From Lentibacillus saliphilus (GTDB taxonomy: Bacteria; Bacillota; Bacilli; Bacillales; Amphibacillaceae), in the NCBI RefSeq assembly GCF_019093865.1, contig NZ_JABJXD010000006.1, positions 1 to 64,000 on the forward strand: a stretch of 64,000 nucleotides of DNA, given 5' to 3'. This document shows positions 28,014 through 37,800 of the stretch, in pieces (within the stretch, counting starts at the first letter, position 1; the number at the start of each line of letters is the position of its first letter). The notes below the pieces were generated by a model that had not been told where the DNA came from, did not search any database, and worked only from the letters and a program-made list of their open reading frames with translations. The translations under genes were made by a program, and so were the position numbers.

Positions 28014-28144
28014 TTGAAAGATTGTACTCATATTGGAGGTTTGAATGTACATTGCGTTGTTCTAAAGCGCTTATGAACGAGAAAAAGTGGTCATAAGATA
28101 AAGTGCTTTACGTAAATCGACAGGCTCTTCCCTAAGTAAAGTGG

Positions 28145-28218
28145 TTGTTTTACAAATCGTAATGTACTATTATAGCGTTATTCACCATTAATGTCTTATC
28201 TTGTGAATCAACTAACAA
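28145..28218 (+). promoter_or_regulatory. mvaS promoter with Rex-like operator
   Basis: Promoter TTGTTT (28145-28150), 17 bp, TATTAT (28168-28173). About 20 bases past the expected start lies TTGTGAATCAACTAACAA (28201-28218). This equals the Rex consensus TTGTGA-N6-TCACAA but for one base and shares its first 13 bases exactly with the candidate operator before moaC-rex (6393). Position just inside the transcript suits a repressor roadblock. Rex control of mvaS is inference. Confidence 0.5.
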
Positions 28219-28255
28219 ATAGACGCTGTATACAGCACCGAAAGGGGAAATCATC

Positions 28256-29437
28256 ATGAAAATAGGCATAGACAAGGTCGGTTTTTTTGCGCCACATCTA
28301 TACCTTGATATGACGGAACTGGCAGAGGCACGTGAGGTTGATCCGGGGAAATTTACGATCGGCATTGGTCAAGAAAAGATGGCGGTGGCACCACTTACAC
28401 AGGATCCTGTAACGATGGCTGCGAATGCTGCTTGGGAGATTGTCGATGATGTCGATAGAGACGCGATTGATTTCGTTATTTTTGCGACGGAATCTGGTAT
28501 TGATCATTCGAAATCAGCTGCGATATATGTGCATCAATTACTTGGACTCAAGCCTGGTGCACGCTGCATTGAAGTGAAGCAGGCTTGCTACGGGGCTACG
28601 GCTGCCATTCAAATGGCAAAAGGACATGTGGCACTGCATCCTGATCGTAAAGTGCTTGTTCTTGGCTCGGATATTGCGAGATATGGTTTAAATACTGGTG
28701 GTGAGGTCACTCAAGGCGCTGGAGCTGTTGCTCTATTAATCGGACAAGATCCGAAAATAATGGCACTTGAGGATGATAGTGTTTATTTAACGGATGACAT
28801 TATGGACTTTTGGCGTCCTGTCTATTCAGAAATGGCTTTTGTTGATGGTAAATTTTCTAACGAACAGTATTTATCGTTCTTTTCCCGTGTTTGGGAGCAA
28901 TATAAAGTCCAAAACAACTTAACATTAAAGGATTTTGCAGCGATTTGTTTTCATTTGCCTTATACGAAAATGGGCTTAAAAGCTTTGCGAACCGTACTTG
29001 AAGAAGGTGACGAAGTTGTTCAGGAACGTCTGCAAGCAAATTTCCAAAAAGGTCAAATTTATAATCGAAACGTCGGAAATATATATACAGGCTCGCTTTA
29101 TTTGAGCGTGCTGTCTCTGCTTGAACAACAAGACGATCTGTCTGCCGGTGACCGAATTGGTCTCTTTAGCTACGGTTCTGGAGCGGTTGGGGAATTCTTT
29201 AGCGGCATTTTGCAGCCAGGCTACAAGACCCATTTACATGTGTCAGCACATGATGCATTATTTGCGGCGCGACAAGCATTAACCGTTGCGGAATATGAAG
29301 AGATTTTCCAAAGCGGCTTGCCAACGGACGGATCGGCAATGGAGCTTAATATTGATCTCGATCCTGCGCCAATTGTTCTGGCAGGTGTGGAAGATCATAT
29401 GCGGAAGTATGTGAATAAGGCTAGTGAGGGCATGTGA
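28256..29437 (+). CDS. mvaS: Hydroxymethylglutaryl-CoA synthase
   Basis: Condenses acetyl-CoA with acetoacetyl-CoA to HMG-CoA, first committed step of the mevalonate route to isoprenoids; cytosolic. The 393-residue protein has the catalytic Glu in FATESGIDHSKS (near 79-82), the acylated Cys in EVKQACYGATAAIQM (near 111), and the His in CFHLPYTKMGLKAL (near 233). Length matches bacterial MvaS (about 390). B. subtilis relies on the MEP pathway instead, so this marks a different lineage. No other mevalonate genes are nearby. Ribosome site AAAGGGGAA; single-gene unit. Confidence 0.95.
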   Translation: MKIGIDKVGFFAPHLYLDMTELAEAREVDPGKFTIGIGQEKMAVAPLTQDPVTMAANAAWEIVDDVDRDAIDFVIFATESGIDHSKSAAIYVHQLLGLKPGARCIEVKQACYGATAAIQMAKGHVALHPDRKVLVLGSDIARYGLNTGGEVTQGAGAVALLIGQDPKIMALEDDSVYLTDDIMDFWRPVYSEMAFVDGKFSNEQYLSFFSRVWEQYKVQNNLTLKDFAAICFHLPYTKMGLKALRTVLEEGDEVVQERLQANFQKGQIYNRNVGNIYTGSLYLSVLSLLEQQDDLSAGDRIGLFSYGSGAVGEFFSGILQPGYKTHLHVSAHDALFAARQALTVAEYEEIFQSGLPTDGSAMELNIDLDPAPIVLAGVEDHMRKYVNKASEGM

Positions 29438-29477
29438 AGACTGTTGAACTAAAAAAATAGCATGAAGCTTTGTGTGT

Positions 29478-29531
29478 AAAAAAGCCTGATAGATGGACGG
29501 GAAAACCGTCAATTCTATCAGGCTTTTTTTT
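29478..29531. terminator. Bidirectional terminator between mvaS and chbG
   Basis: AAAAAAGCCTGATAGA pairs with TCTATCAGGCTTTTTT; an inner ACGG/CCGT stem extends it. A and T tracts on both sides serve the convergent genes. Confidence 0.9.
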
Positions 29532-29542
29532 ATGACATTGGC

Positions 29543-30241
29543 TTATACTATATTTGCCCAATCAGGAACATTTAAGCTGGTGAGTATGGCAAGCTCCTCT
29601 TCGCGTTTTTCTAAGTAGGAGCTGATCTCTTGCAAATCTTGATCAACGTATGCAGGATGGGTCATGACCTCAACAGAAGCAGTATCAAGGGATTGGAGGC
29701 GATTAAAGATCTTATCGTTAACACCCTGTTCATAAAAATCGGTATAAAGCGTTTCTGTCAAAAGCAGCTGATGCTCATCTTTTAAACTATCTACATAGCG
29801 CACTTTAACATTGTACTGTTGAGCTAGGTTAATGACGATATCTTTTAGTGGTGGCCAGCCATGAACATGGTGATGGCTATCAATGTGGTGAAGCTTTAAT
29901 CCTGTTTCCAAAAAAGCTTCAATCTGATGCATCCACTCTTTTCGAACCGCCTCAACGTTTGGCGGCTCCATGCTGGCGAACGTATTTTTGAATTTAAACA
30001 GACCATTCTCATCTACGAGACTTGTGACATCATTAGAAATCGGCTTTCCCCACGTTAGAACGAGATGAATGCCAATCTTTAATGAAGGATGTGCTTTTGC
30101 TTTACGAACCGCATAATCAGTTGCGCGACCATTCATCATTAAGGTTGTAGCTCCGACGACGCCCTTCGTATGTGCATGGATAATTCCATCCGTTACCCCT
30201 TTTGTTAAACCGAAGTCATCTGCATTAAATAGCACTTTCAT
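29543..30241 (-). CDS. ChbG/YdjC-family carbohydrate deacetylase
   Basis: Removes acetyl groups from chito-oligosaccharides or their 6-phosphates (E. coli ChbG). The 232-residue protein shows FNADDFGLTKGV (the DD metal ligands, residues 5-16), HLVLTWGKP, and HIDSHHHVHGWPPLKDI (His metal ligands, near 119-135). Ends VPDWANIV. Encoded 20 bases after the GntR regulator, divergent from the GH4/PTS operon. This suggests the sugar taken up is a beta-glucoside or possibly a chitobiose-type disaccharide that needs deacetylation before cleavage. Confidence 0.88.
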   Translation of the reverse strand: MKVLFNADDFGLTKGVTDGIIHAHTKGVVGATTLMMNGRATDYAVRKAKAHPSLKIGIHLVLTWGKPISNDVTSLVDENGLFKFKNTFASMEPPNVEAVRKEWMHQIEAFLETGLKLHHIDSHHHVHGWPPLKDIVINLAQQYNVKVRYVDSLKDEHQLLLTETLYTDFYEQGVNDKIFNRLQSLDTASVEVMTHPAYVDQDLQEISSYLEKREEELAILTSLNVPDWANIV

Positions 30242-30261
30242 ATGTATGCCCCCCTTAATGA

Positions 30262-30993
30262 TTAAAAATCATGCAACGGATAATCCCGTTCAATTAAGAA
30301 ATTTGTTTTATCTCCTCGATAGTACGCACGGGAAAATTCAATACGCTTCCCAGTTTCATCCTCCGCAATTGTTTCCATGTAGAAGCAAGGTAGACCTTCT
30401 TCACACTGCAAAAGTTCGCAAATGTGTGCGTCAGCCAAAGTGATTTCAATATGTTCAGTCGTCTTTGCAATATGAACATTGAAATGTTCTTTTAATGCTG
30501 AGTATAAGGATGTTTCGACCTGTTCTTTGTTAATGCCAGGTGCAACAGTCCAAGGAACAAAGGCAATCTCATATTGTGTTGGCTCTCCATTCGCTTTACG
30601 TATACGTTCGATACGTTGAATAGGATCCTTTATAGAAATATCTAGAGAATGCAATAGATGTTCATTTGCTGGAACGACACTGATATCAACCAATTCGATT
30701 TGTGGCGTTTTTCCTTGTGTGGAAATTTGATCACTATACTTTTTGACAGTGTGGGTAAGTGTTTGTTTAACCTTTTCATCTGCTACAAAAGTGCCTTTTC
30801 CTTGCTTGCGGACAAGATAACCTTCTAGTGTCAGCTGATGAAGTGCTGTTCGGACCGTTGTACGGCTCACATTAAATGTTTCACAGAGCTCTAACTCCGG
30901 AGGGATTTTTTCACCTTTTTTATAAACATTTGTTTTAATGTCATTGAGTAATTTGTCTTTAATGTATGCATACAATGATTTATTATTTTCCAT
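30262..30993 (-). CDS. GntR/HutC-family transcriptional regulator (UTRA domain)
   Basis: A 243-residue repressor-type protein: winged helix at the N-terminus (ELCETFNVSRTTVRTALHQL, about residues 33-52, then GYLVRKQGKGTFV), and a UTRA ligand-binding domain from about 80. UTRA members usually sense a phosphorylated sugar. It probably controls the divergent GH4/PTS operon: TGTATGATACA palindromes lie in the shared control region. A palindrome AATGACGTCATT (31020-31031) is directly upstream of its own start, and TGTATGCATACA (30963-30974) lies within its first codons; both could mediate autoregulation. Confidence 0.9.
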   Translation of the reverse strand: MENNKSLYAYIKDKLLNDIKTNVYKKGEKIPPELELCETFNVSRTTVRTALHQLTLEGYLVRKQGKGTFVADEKVKQTLTHTVKKYSDQISTQGKTPQIELVDISVVPANEHLLHSLDISIKDPIQRIERIRKANGEPTQYEIAFVPWTVAPGINKEQVETSLYSALKEHFNVHIAKTTEHIEITLADAHICELLQCEEGLPCFYMETIAEDETGKRIEFSRAYYRGDKTNFLIERDYPLHDF

Positions 30994-31454
30994 GGCCCTA
31001 CTCCTTATATCGTAAGTTTAATGACGTCATTTAAACAGATCTAATTTATTAAAATGAGTATAGAGCGTTATGAACTTGAAAAGTCATACATATTAATAAC
31101 ATGACGATAACAATTGCTGCTCTTGTCATAATGAATACTTAGTTTAAGTGTACAAGATCCTCCTTATGATAACAACTAATACAGTCATAGGATCATTATA
31201 AATAAAATTTTAATTGTTATAGACAAATAAATAAATGTATGATACATTTTAAGTGAGCCGAGATATATTTTTTTTAAAATATATTAAAGCGCTTTCAACC
31301 CAATACCCCTTTAGGTGTAAGTTCTTGTCGGTTGAAAAAGATGATAAATGTTATGTATGAGAGTTTATGCTTAGACATATTCTAGTTGTTATTGTATGAT
31401 ACAAATATAACTTGTAGATACAATTAGCACCCTAGTTTAAAAGGAGAGATAGAT
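30994..31454 (+). promoter_or_regulatory. Divergent control region of the beta-glucoside locus: GntR-type operators and cre
   Basis: Two palindromes share the 11-mer TGTATGATACA: AAATGTATGATACATTT (31233-31249, perfect) and TTGTATGATACAA (31392-31404, perfect). A third, TTGTAGATACAA (31412-31423), lies just beyond. A cre-like CcpA site TTAAAGCGCTTTCA (31284-31297) is one base off consensus. Operators at 31392-31423 sit 30-60 bases before the GH4 gene, a repressor position. The simplest model is substrate induction through the GntR protein plus catabolite repression. Confidence 0.65.
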
Positions 31455-32765
31455 ATGTCAGTAAAAATTGTTGTGGTTGGTGGTGGATCAAGCTATACAC
31501 CCGAGATCATTGAAGGCTTAATTAAACGGCATGAGCAGTTTCCAGTTTCTGAAATTGTTCTAGTCGACATAGAAGCAGGAAAAGAAAAACTTGAAATTAT
31601 AGGCCATCTCGCAAAACGGATGATTGAAAAAGCTCAAAAACCTATTAAGCTATCTTGGACATTAGATCAACGAAAAGCACTTGAGAATGCTGATTTTGTA
31701 TCTACGCAAATACGTGTCGGTGGATTGGAAGCGCGTTCAGATGATGAGCGCATCCCACTTAGTCACGGATTCATTGGTCAGGAGACGAATGGCGCTGGTG
31801 GGATCTTTAAAGCATTCAGGACGATTCCGGTGTTGTTGGAGCTTGCCCGGCAGGTTCATGAGATTTGTCCGAATGCTTGGATTATTAATTTCACCAACCC
31901 TGCAGGTATCGTCACAGAAGCGTTATTAAAGCATTCACCTCACAAGAAGGTCATCGGTGTGTGCAATATTCCTTATAATATGCGTCATTCAACAGCAGAG
32001 ATATTGGAGGCTAATCCAGATGACGTCAAGATTGAATTTGTAGGAATGAACCATTTCATTTTTGGTAGAAACGTGTTTGTAAAAGGTGAGGATCGCACGA
32101 GTGACGTTTTGGAAACGTTATTAAATGCCGATCTCGATTACTCACCAGCAAATATTGTGAACCTCGGTTGGTCAAAGACATTCATCAATTCCACACAGCT
32201 TTTGCCAAATCCTTATCATCAATACTATTTCCAAACAGAGGAGGTATTGAAAAAAGACCTAAAGGCTTATGAGGAGCATGGTACAAGAGCAGAGGTTGTG
32301 ATGGATTTGGAAAAATCTCTTTTTGAGATTTATAAAAATCCTGATTTAGATGTGAAGCCAAAGGAGCTTGAAGAGAGGGGTGGTGCATTTTATAGTGATG
32401 TTGCATGTAGCTTAATGGATTCGATTTATAACAATAAAGAAGATATTCAAACCGTCAATACATTGAACAATGGGGCAATTTCCGATCTACCAGATGATGC
32501 TGTTATTGAAGTCAATGCTGTCATAACACGTCATGGTCCGAAACCAATTGCTGTCGGACGAATTCCTGCATCTGTTAGAGGCATTACGCTCAATATGAAA
32601 GCGTTTGAGGAGCTTGTGATTCAGGCAGCTGTTAGTGGAAATTATGAAGATGCTTATCTAGCAATGGTTATGAACCCGTTAATATCAGATGAAAAGAAGA
32701 GTAAGACGTTATTAGACGACTTGTTAAAAGCTCATGGGGTGTATTTACCACAATTCAATCTATAG
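31455..32765 (+). CDS. 6-phospho-beta-glucosidase, glycoside hydrolase family 4
   Basis: Cleaves phosphorylated beta-glucosides delivered by the PTS using NAD+ and Mn2+ by the redox-elimination mechanism of GH4. The 436-residue protein starts with a Rossmann strand VKIVVVGGGSSYTPE, has NFTNPAGIVTEAL (near 150-162), the metal-binding Cys in VIGVCNIPYN and the His in GMNHF (near 200). Length fits LicH/CelF (about 440). First gene of the operon GH4-IIC-IIA-IIB, unlike B. subtilis licBCAH where the hydrolase is last. Ribosome site AAAGGAGAG. Confidence 0.92.
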   Translation: MSVKIVVVGGGSSYTPEIIEGLIKRHEQFPVSEIVLVDIEAGKEKLEIIGHLAKRMIEKAQKPIKLSWTLDQRKALENADFVSTQIRVGGLEARSDDERIPLSHGFIGQETNGAGGIFKAFRTIPVLLELARQVHEICPNAWIINFTNPAGIVTEALLKHSPHKKVIGVCNIPYNMRHSTAEILEANPDDVKIEFVGMNHFIFGRNVFVKGEDRTSDVLETLLNADLDYSPANIVNLGWSKTFINSTQLLPNPYHQYYFQTEEVLKKDLKAYEEHGTRAEVVMDLEKSLFEIYKNPDLDVKPKELEERGGAFYSDVACSLMDSIYNNKEDIQTVNTLNNGAISDLPDDAVIEVNAVITRHGPKPIAVGRIPASVRGITLNMKAFEELVIQAAVSGNYEDAYLAMVMNPLISDEKKSKTLLDDLLKAHGVYLPQFNL

Positions 32766-32775
32766 GGGGATGAAA

Positions 32776-34056
32776 ATGAATAAATTCATAGAAATAGCTG
32801 GTCGTATAGGCGCACAAAGACATCTTGTTGCAATTCGTGATGGTTTTGTAGCTGCCATGCCACTCATCATTATTGGTGCGTTCGCCGTGTTATTCCAGAA
32901 CTTCCCACCAATTGGGAAATTTGATTTCGTCGGTATATTAAATAATATTTTTGGTGAAGGAAACTGGCAAGTCACGACAGGAACAATATGGAACGGTACA
33001 TTTGCCATACTTGGGATGCTTATTGCATTCACCATTGCGTACAATTTAGCCAAGTCATATGAAGTAGATGGGTTATCAGCAGGGCTAATTGCAACAGCAT
33101 CTTATATTATGCTTGTGCCGGCTACACCTACTGATTGGGGTCTGCAAATGGCATGGTTAGGCACACAAGGCCTTTTCGTAGCGATCATTTTAGCGCTCGT
33201 ATTAACAGAGCTATTTAGGTTACTGGTCAATTCCAAGTTTACGATTAAGATGCCGGAGGGTGTTCCTGAAGGGGTCGTTAAATCCTTTAAATCTTTACTC
33301 CCAGCAACAGTTATTTTATTGGGGGTTGGTATTTTCCAAGCGGTATGGGCAGCGCTAATCGATATCAGTGTATTTGAAATGATATTTAAAATTATTCAGG
33401 AACCACTTCAAGCGTTAGGCAATACATTACCAGCAGCATTACTTATTGCATTCTTAAATCATATCTTATGGTTCTTTGGATTACATGGTACGAATATTCT
33501 CGGTGGTGTTATTGAGCCTATTTATCTACCATTAATTGAGGAAAATATTGCTGCATTTAAGGCGGGCATGTCTGCAGTCGACGTACCAAACATTGTCACA
33601 AAGCCTTTCTTGGATTCTTTTGTCTTTATGGGAGGATCAGGTACAACGATCGCATTACTCATTGCTATTTTCATTGTTATACAGCGTGAGAAAAACCACC
33701 CGTATCGCCAAGTGGCAAAGCTAGGGGCTCCAGCATCATTTTTTAATATTAACGAGCCTGTCATTTTCGGTTTGCCAATCGTACTAAACCCAGTTATGCT
33801 CATACCATTTGTATTAGTGCCGGTAACATTAACGGTTATTTCCTACTTTGCTTTATGGCTCGGCATCGTACCAAGAACTGTTGCCTTTGTACCATGGACG
33901 ACACCACCAATCTTGAGTGGATATTTGGTAACAGGTGGTAGTATTCGAGGTATACTGCTGCAGCTGGTGAATCTGTTTGTAGCAATCGTCATATATATCC
34001 CATTTGTTATGGCTGGGGTTAGAGCTTTAAGACAGAAAACGGAGGGTCAATCATGA
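32776..34056 (+). CDS. PTS lactose/cellobiose-family EIIC permease
   Basis: Membrane channel component of a sugar PTS, 426 residues with about 9-10 membrane segments. Family marks are the N-terminal AAMPLIIIGAFAVLF and, later, LHGTNILGGVIEPIY (the substrate-region GTN) and FNINEPVIFGLPIVLNP, diagnostic for the Lac/Cel IIC family. The frame starts at 32734 inside the GH4 gene; TAGGGGG spaced before the ATG at 32776 gives the start MNKFIEIAG. Overlaps IIA by 4 bases. Substrate is probably cellobiose, chitobiose or another beta-glucoside. Confidence 0.93.
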   Translation: MNKFIEIAGRIGAQRHLVAIRDGFVAAMPLIIIGAFAVLFQNFPPIGKFDFVGILNNIFGEGNWQVTTGTIWNGTFAILGMLIAFTIAYNLAKSYEVDGLSAGLIATASYIMLVPATPTDWGLQMAWLGTQGLFVAIILALVLTELFRLLVNSKFTIKMPEGVPEGVVKSFKSLLPATVILLGVGIFQAVWAALIDISVFEMIFKIIQEPLQALGNTLPAALLIAFLNHILWFFGLHGTNILGGVIEPIYLPLIEENIAAFKAGMSAVDVPNIVTKPFLDSFVFMGGSGTTIALLIAIFIVIQREKNHPYRQVAKLGAPASFFNINEPVIFGLPIVLNPVMLIPFVLVPVTLTVISYFALWLGIVPRTVAFVPWTTPPILSGYLVTGGSIRGILLQLVNLFVAIVIYIPFVMAGVRALRQKTEGQS

Positions 34057-34415
34057 CGACACATCATGAAGGTGTAACAGAAGATATTCAAAAAGACATA
34101 CAAATGCTATCCTTTACGATCATCCTGCATGCTGGGAATGCACGCTCATCTGCAATGGAAGCGATACATTGTGCAAAAGAATATAAGTTTGCTGAAGCAA
34201 GAGGTAAGATAGAGGAAGCAGAAGCAGAATTCACCAAAGCGCATCATGAGCAAACAAAGCTATTGACAGAAGAAGCAGAAGGCAACAACCATCAAGTCGG
34301 TGTTATTCTCGTTCATGCTCAGGATCATCTTATGACAGCGATGACAGTTAAGGATTTAGCGGTTGAAATGATTAGTATGTATGAGAAAATGCAACAATTG
34401 GAGGAGGAGAGATAA
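34053..34415 (+). CDS. PTS lactose/cellobiose-family EIIA
   Basis: Cytosolic phosphocarrier of 120 residues forming a trimeric helical bundle. It accepts phosphate from HPr on a His within AHHEQTKLL (near residues 71-79) and passes it to IIB. Conserved HAGNARSSAMEAI and VHAQDHLMTAMTVKDLA (metal Asp in the latter) are the family signature. Begins 4 bases inside the IIC gene (ATGA), so it is coupled to it. Confidence 0.95.
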   Translation: MTTHHEGVTEDIQKDIQMLSFTIILHAGNARSSAMEAIHCAKEYKFAEARGKIEEAEAEFTKAHHEQTKLLTEEAEGNNHQVGVILVHAQDHLMTAMTVKDLAVEMISMYEKMQQLEEER

Positions 34416-34416
34416 G

Positions 34417-34722
34417 ATGAATATCGCTCTAGTCTGTTCAGCAGGTATGTCCACATCCATGCTCGTAAAGAAAATGAGAGAGGCTGCAGAAACAAGAGGG
34501 ATGGATGCAACGATCGATGCTTATCCAGAATCACAATTAAAAAGCAGTCTAGATGAGCTTGATGTCGTTCTAATCGGACCACAAGTGCGCTTCTTGGAAA
34601 AGAACATCAGAGCACTTGTAGAACCAAAAGGTATCAAAGTCGACATTATCGACTCAATGGCATACGGCATGATCCAAGGCGACAAAGTCCTTGAACAAGC
34701 CATCCAACTGAAAAACGCTTAA
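34417..34722 (+). CDS. PTS lactose/cellobiose-family EIIB
   Basis: Cytosolic IIB of 101 residues with the phospho-Cys loop near the N-terminus: NIALVCSAGMSTSMLVKKM (Cys7 in CSAGMSTS). Further conserved segments are VVLIGPQVRFL and DSMAYGMIQGDKVLE. The frame is open from 34381, but GAGGAGAG precedes ATG at 34417, one base after the IIA stop. Last gene of the operon before a terminator. Confidence 0.95.
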   Translation: MNIALVCSAGMSTSMLVKKMREAAETRGMDATIDAYPESQLKSSLDELDVVLIGPQVRFLEKNIRALVEPKGIKVDIIDSMAYGMIQGDKVLEQAIQLKNA

Positions 34723-34749
34723 ATGTAGTTTTGCTACTCCCAATTTTGG

Positions 34750-34785
34750 CCGAATGATGTTTATTCATCATTCGGTATTTTTTTA
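34750..34785 (+). terminator. Intrinsic terminator of the GH4/PTS operon
   Basis: CCGAATGATG / CATCATTCGG perfect 10-bp stem with TTTATT loop and TATTTTTTT tail. Confidence 0.92.
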
Positions 34786-34839
34786 TGATCACTTTGCTCT
34801 TCTTCTTAATCTCCCTACAAATAAATTAGTGGATACTAA

Positions 34840-34872
34840 AAGGCACGCATTCTGCTCAAGAATGCGTGCCTT
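34840..34872 (-). terminator. Intrinsic terminator of ileS
   Basis: AAGGCACGCATTCT / AGAATGCGTGCCTT stem of 14 bp with a 5-base loop; on the minus strand it is followed by TTTAG. Stops the leftward ileS transcript. Confidence 0.85.
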
Positions 34873-34897
34873 GCATTGATTCCATTTCAAAGTGTCA

Positions 34898-37800
34898 TTA
34901 TTTTTGGAAAGCTAGCTTCAACGTGTTGTCACCAAGCGTATATGATTTCATATCCTCATTTGCCTGATCTTCACCAATGGCGAGCTCTTTAACAAGAACG
35001 TTGTCGCGAATTAATGATTCATTCGCTTTAATGGCTGCAACGATATCATCATCACCATCAAGGACGATGTTGATGCGCAAGTCAATTGGGAGATCCTGTT
35101 GCTTGCGTTCGTCTTGAATGGCACGGATCACTTCACGTGCCAAGCCTTCAAGGCGCAATGCTTCAGTAATCGTTGTATCGAGAACGACGTGGAAGTCTTG
35201 GTTTGATCCCATAGACAAGCCTGCATCAGCGATACGCTCAACCGTTAATAGATCCATCGTCACTTCCGTGTCGCCATCATCTGTAGGTACGATTGCTTTT
35301 TCATTCGCAACAATCTGTGCGGCCTGTTCATCAGACAATGCTTCAAGATAGTTCTTAACGACGCGAACGTTTTTACCGAGAACAGGTCCAGCTGCTCGGA
35401 AGTTTAGCTTAACGTCATAGCGTACAAGATCATCAGATGAATGCTTGACAACGACGTCCTTCACATTAATTTCATCCTTGATGATGCTGCTGTATGTTTC
35501 AAGTGCGGCACCTTTATCCGGATTAACTGGAATGATCGTTAGCTCTGAAAGCGGCTGTTTTGTTTTGATGGCTTCAGTGTTACGAACACCACGTGCCAAT
35601 TCAACAACCTGTAGGACAGCATCCATATCTTTTTCAAGCTGTTCATCAACGAGGGCTTCATCCACTTTCGGGAAAAATGCTAAGTGAGCACTTGTACCAG
35701 TTAGGTTTTGGTGAATATCCTCGGCAATAAATGGCGTAAATGGTGCCATAAGCTTGCTGAGCTGTGTCAACACTTGATGCAATGTATGATAAGCAGCCTG
35801 TTTGGATGGCGTCATGCCTTCTTCCCAGAAACGGTCACGGGAGCGGCGGATGTACCAATTGCTGAGCTCGTCAATGAAGCGTTCAAGCGCTTTAGCGGCT
35901 TTTGTAAAATCATACGCATTAAGTGCTTCTTCAACGACGATCGTCACCGAATTCAAGCGCGACGTAACCCAACGATCAAGCAACGTTTTCTCTCCAGCTT
36001 CTGCTTCGTCAAATGTGTACCCATCAATGTTGGCGTACAATGTGTAAAAGCCATGTGTGTTGACGAGTGTGTCAATGACCTTGGATTTCGCTTCAATAAC
36101 AACACGTTCGGAAAAACGTTTGTTATTCCATGGTGCACTGTCAGCTAGAAGTGCCCAACGGAAGGCGTCTGCACCGAATTTCGTAACGATATCGGTTGGA
36201 TTAAGTGCATTACCCTTACTCTTAGACATTTTACGGCCTTCTTCATCGAGAATATGTCCAGTGGATAGCACACGCTTGTAAGGTACTTTTCCAGTAAATA
36301 AGGTAGACACAGCGAGTAAGCTGTAGAACCAGCCACGGGTTTGGTCAATACCTTCACAAATCACATCAGCCGGGAATTGCTTCTCGAATTGTTCTTTGTT
36401 TTCAAACGGATAATGCTGCTGTGCATATGGCATAGAACCACTGTCAAACCAGACGTCGATAACTTCAGGAACGCGGTGCATGATGCCATCACATTTTTCA
36501 CATTTCAGCTCTACACGATCGACATATGGTTTATGCAGCTCAATATCACCGATGTCACCGATCGCTTTTTCCTGAAGATCTGCTTGACTATGTGGTGCAT
36601 ATTGATGATCACAGGAATCACAAATCCAGATCGGGAGTGGTGTTCCCCAGAAACGGTTACGTCCGATATTCCAGTCCACCATATTTTCTAGGAAATTTCC
36701 GAAACGGCCGTGCTTGATATGATCTGGGTGCCATTCAACCGTTTCGTTATTAGCAATAAATTGATCTTTAAGGTCTGTTGTTTTAATGAACCAGCTTTCA
36801 ATTGCGTAATATAAAAGCGGTGTATCGCAACGCCAGCAGTGTGGATAGCTGTGCTCGTACTTTTCCTTATGGTATAAAAGCCCTTTATCAGAAAGGTATT
36901 TAACAATATCGACGTCACAATCTTTAACAAAACGACCTGCGAAAATTGGAATATCCTCCGTATAACGGCCTTGCCCATCGACGACGTTATAAAAAGATAG
37001 CCCTTTTTCTTGAACGAGCTTGTAGTCATCTTCACCGTAAGCAGGCGCTGCATGGACAATACCTGTACCGCTGTCAGATGTGACAAAGTCTGCTGCGACA
37101 ACAAAATGCCCTTTTTCTGGCTTCATAAATGGGAAAACAGGCTCATAATCGATACCGACAAGGTCGTTCCCTTTATGGCGCGATACGATCTCGTAAGACT
37201 CACCTAGTACTTTGTCAACCAAAGCTTCTGCCAAGATATATACGTCACCGTTTTGCTCAGCTTTAACATAATCAAGGTCAGGATTGACGACGAGCGTAAC
37301 GTTAGCTGGCAATGTCCATGGTGTCGTTGTCCAGCCGAGGAAAAATTCGTTGTCTGAACCCTTCACTTTAAATTTCGCTGTTGCAGACAGGTCTTTAACG
37401 TCTTCATAACCTTGGGCGACTTCATGAGAACTTAAAGTCGTTTGACAGCTTGGGCAGTATGGACTAACACGATGGCCTTTAGAAAGCAGGTTCCGTTTAT
37501 GCAAGTCACTTAAAATATACCAGACGCTTTCAATGTAACGGTTTTGCAGCGTCACATAAGGATCATCCATATCGAGCCAATAGCCGATGGATTCAGTAAA
37601 CTCACGCCATTCCTTTTCATAGTTGAAAACACTTTTCTTACATTCTTCGATAAACTTTTCGACACCGTATTCTTGAATTTCTTGCTTGCCAGAGATGCCA
37701 AGCTGCTTCTCAACTTCTAATTCGACAGGCAGGCCGTGTGTATCCCAGCCACCTTTACGTAGAACCTGATAGCCTTGCATCGTTTTATAACGGCCAACAA

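Noticed and set aside
28045-28065. Six-codon leader frame MYIALF after GGAGG, upstream of mvaS
   Set aside because: It precedes the mvaS promoter and has no regulatory codons or attenuator hairpin.
35118-37207. Several open frames on the plus strand and in other minus frames within ileS
   Set aside because: They lie wholly inside the 1032-residue IleRS frame, lack ribosome sites and show no protein-like pattern.
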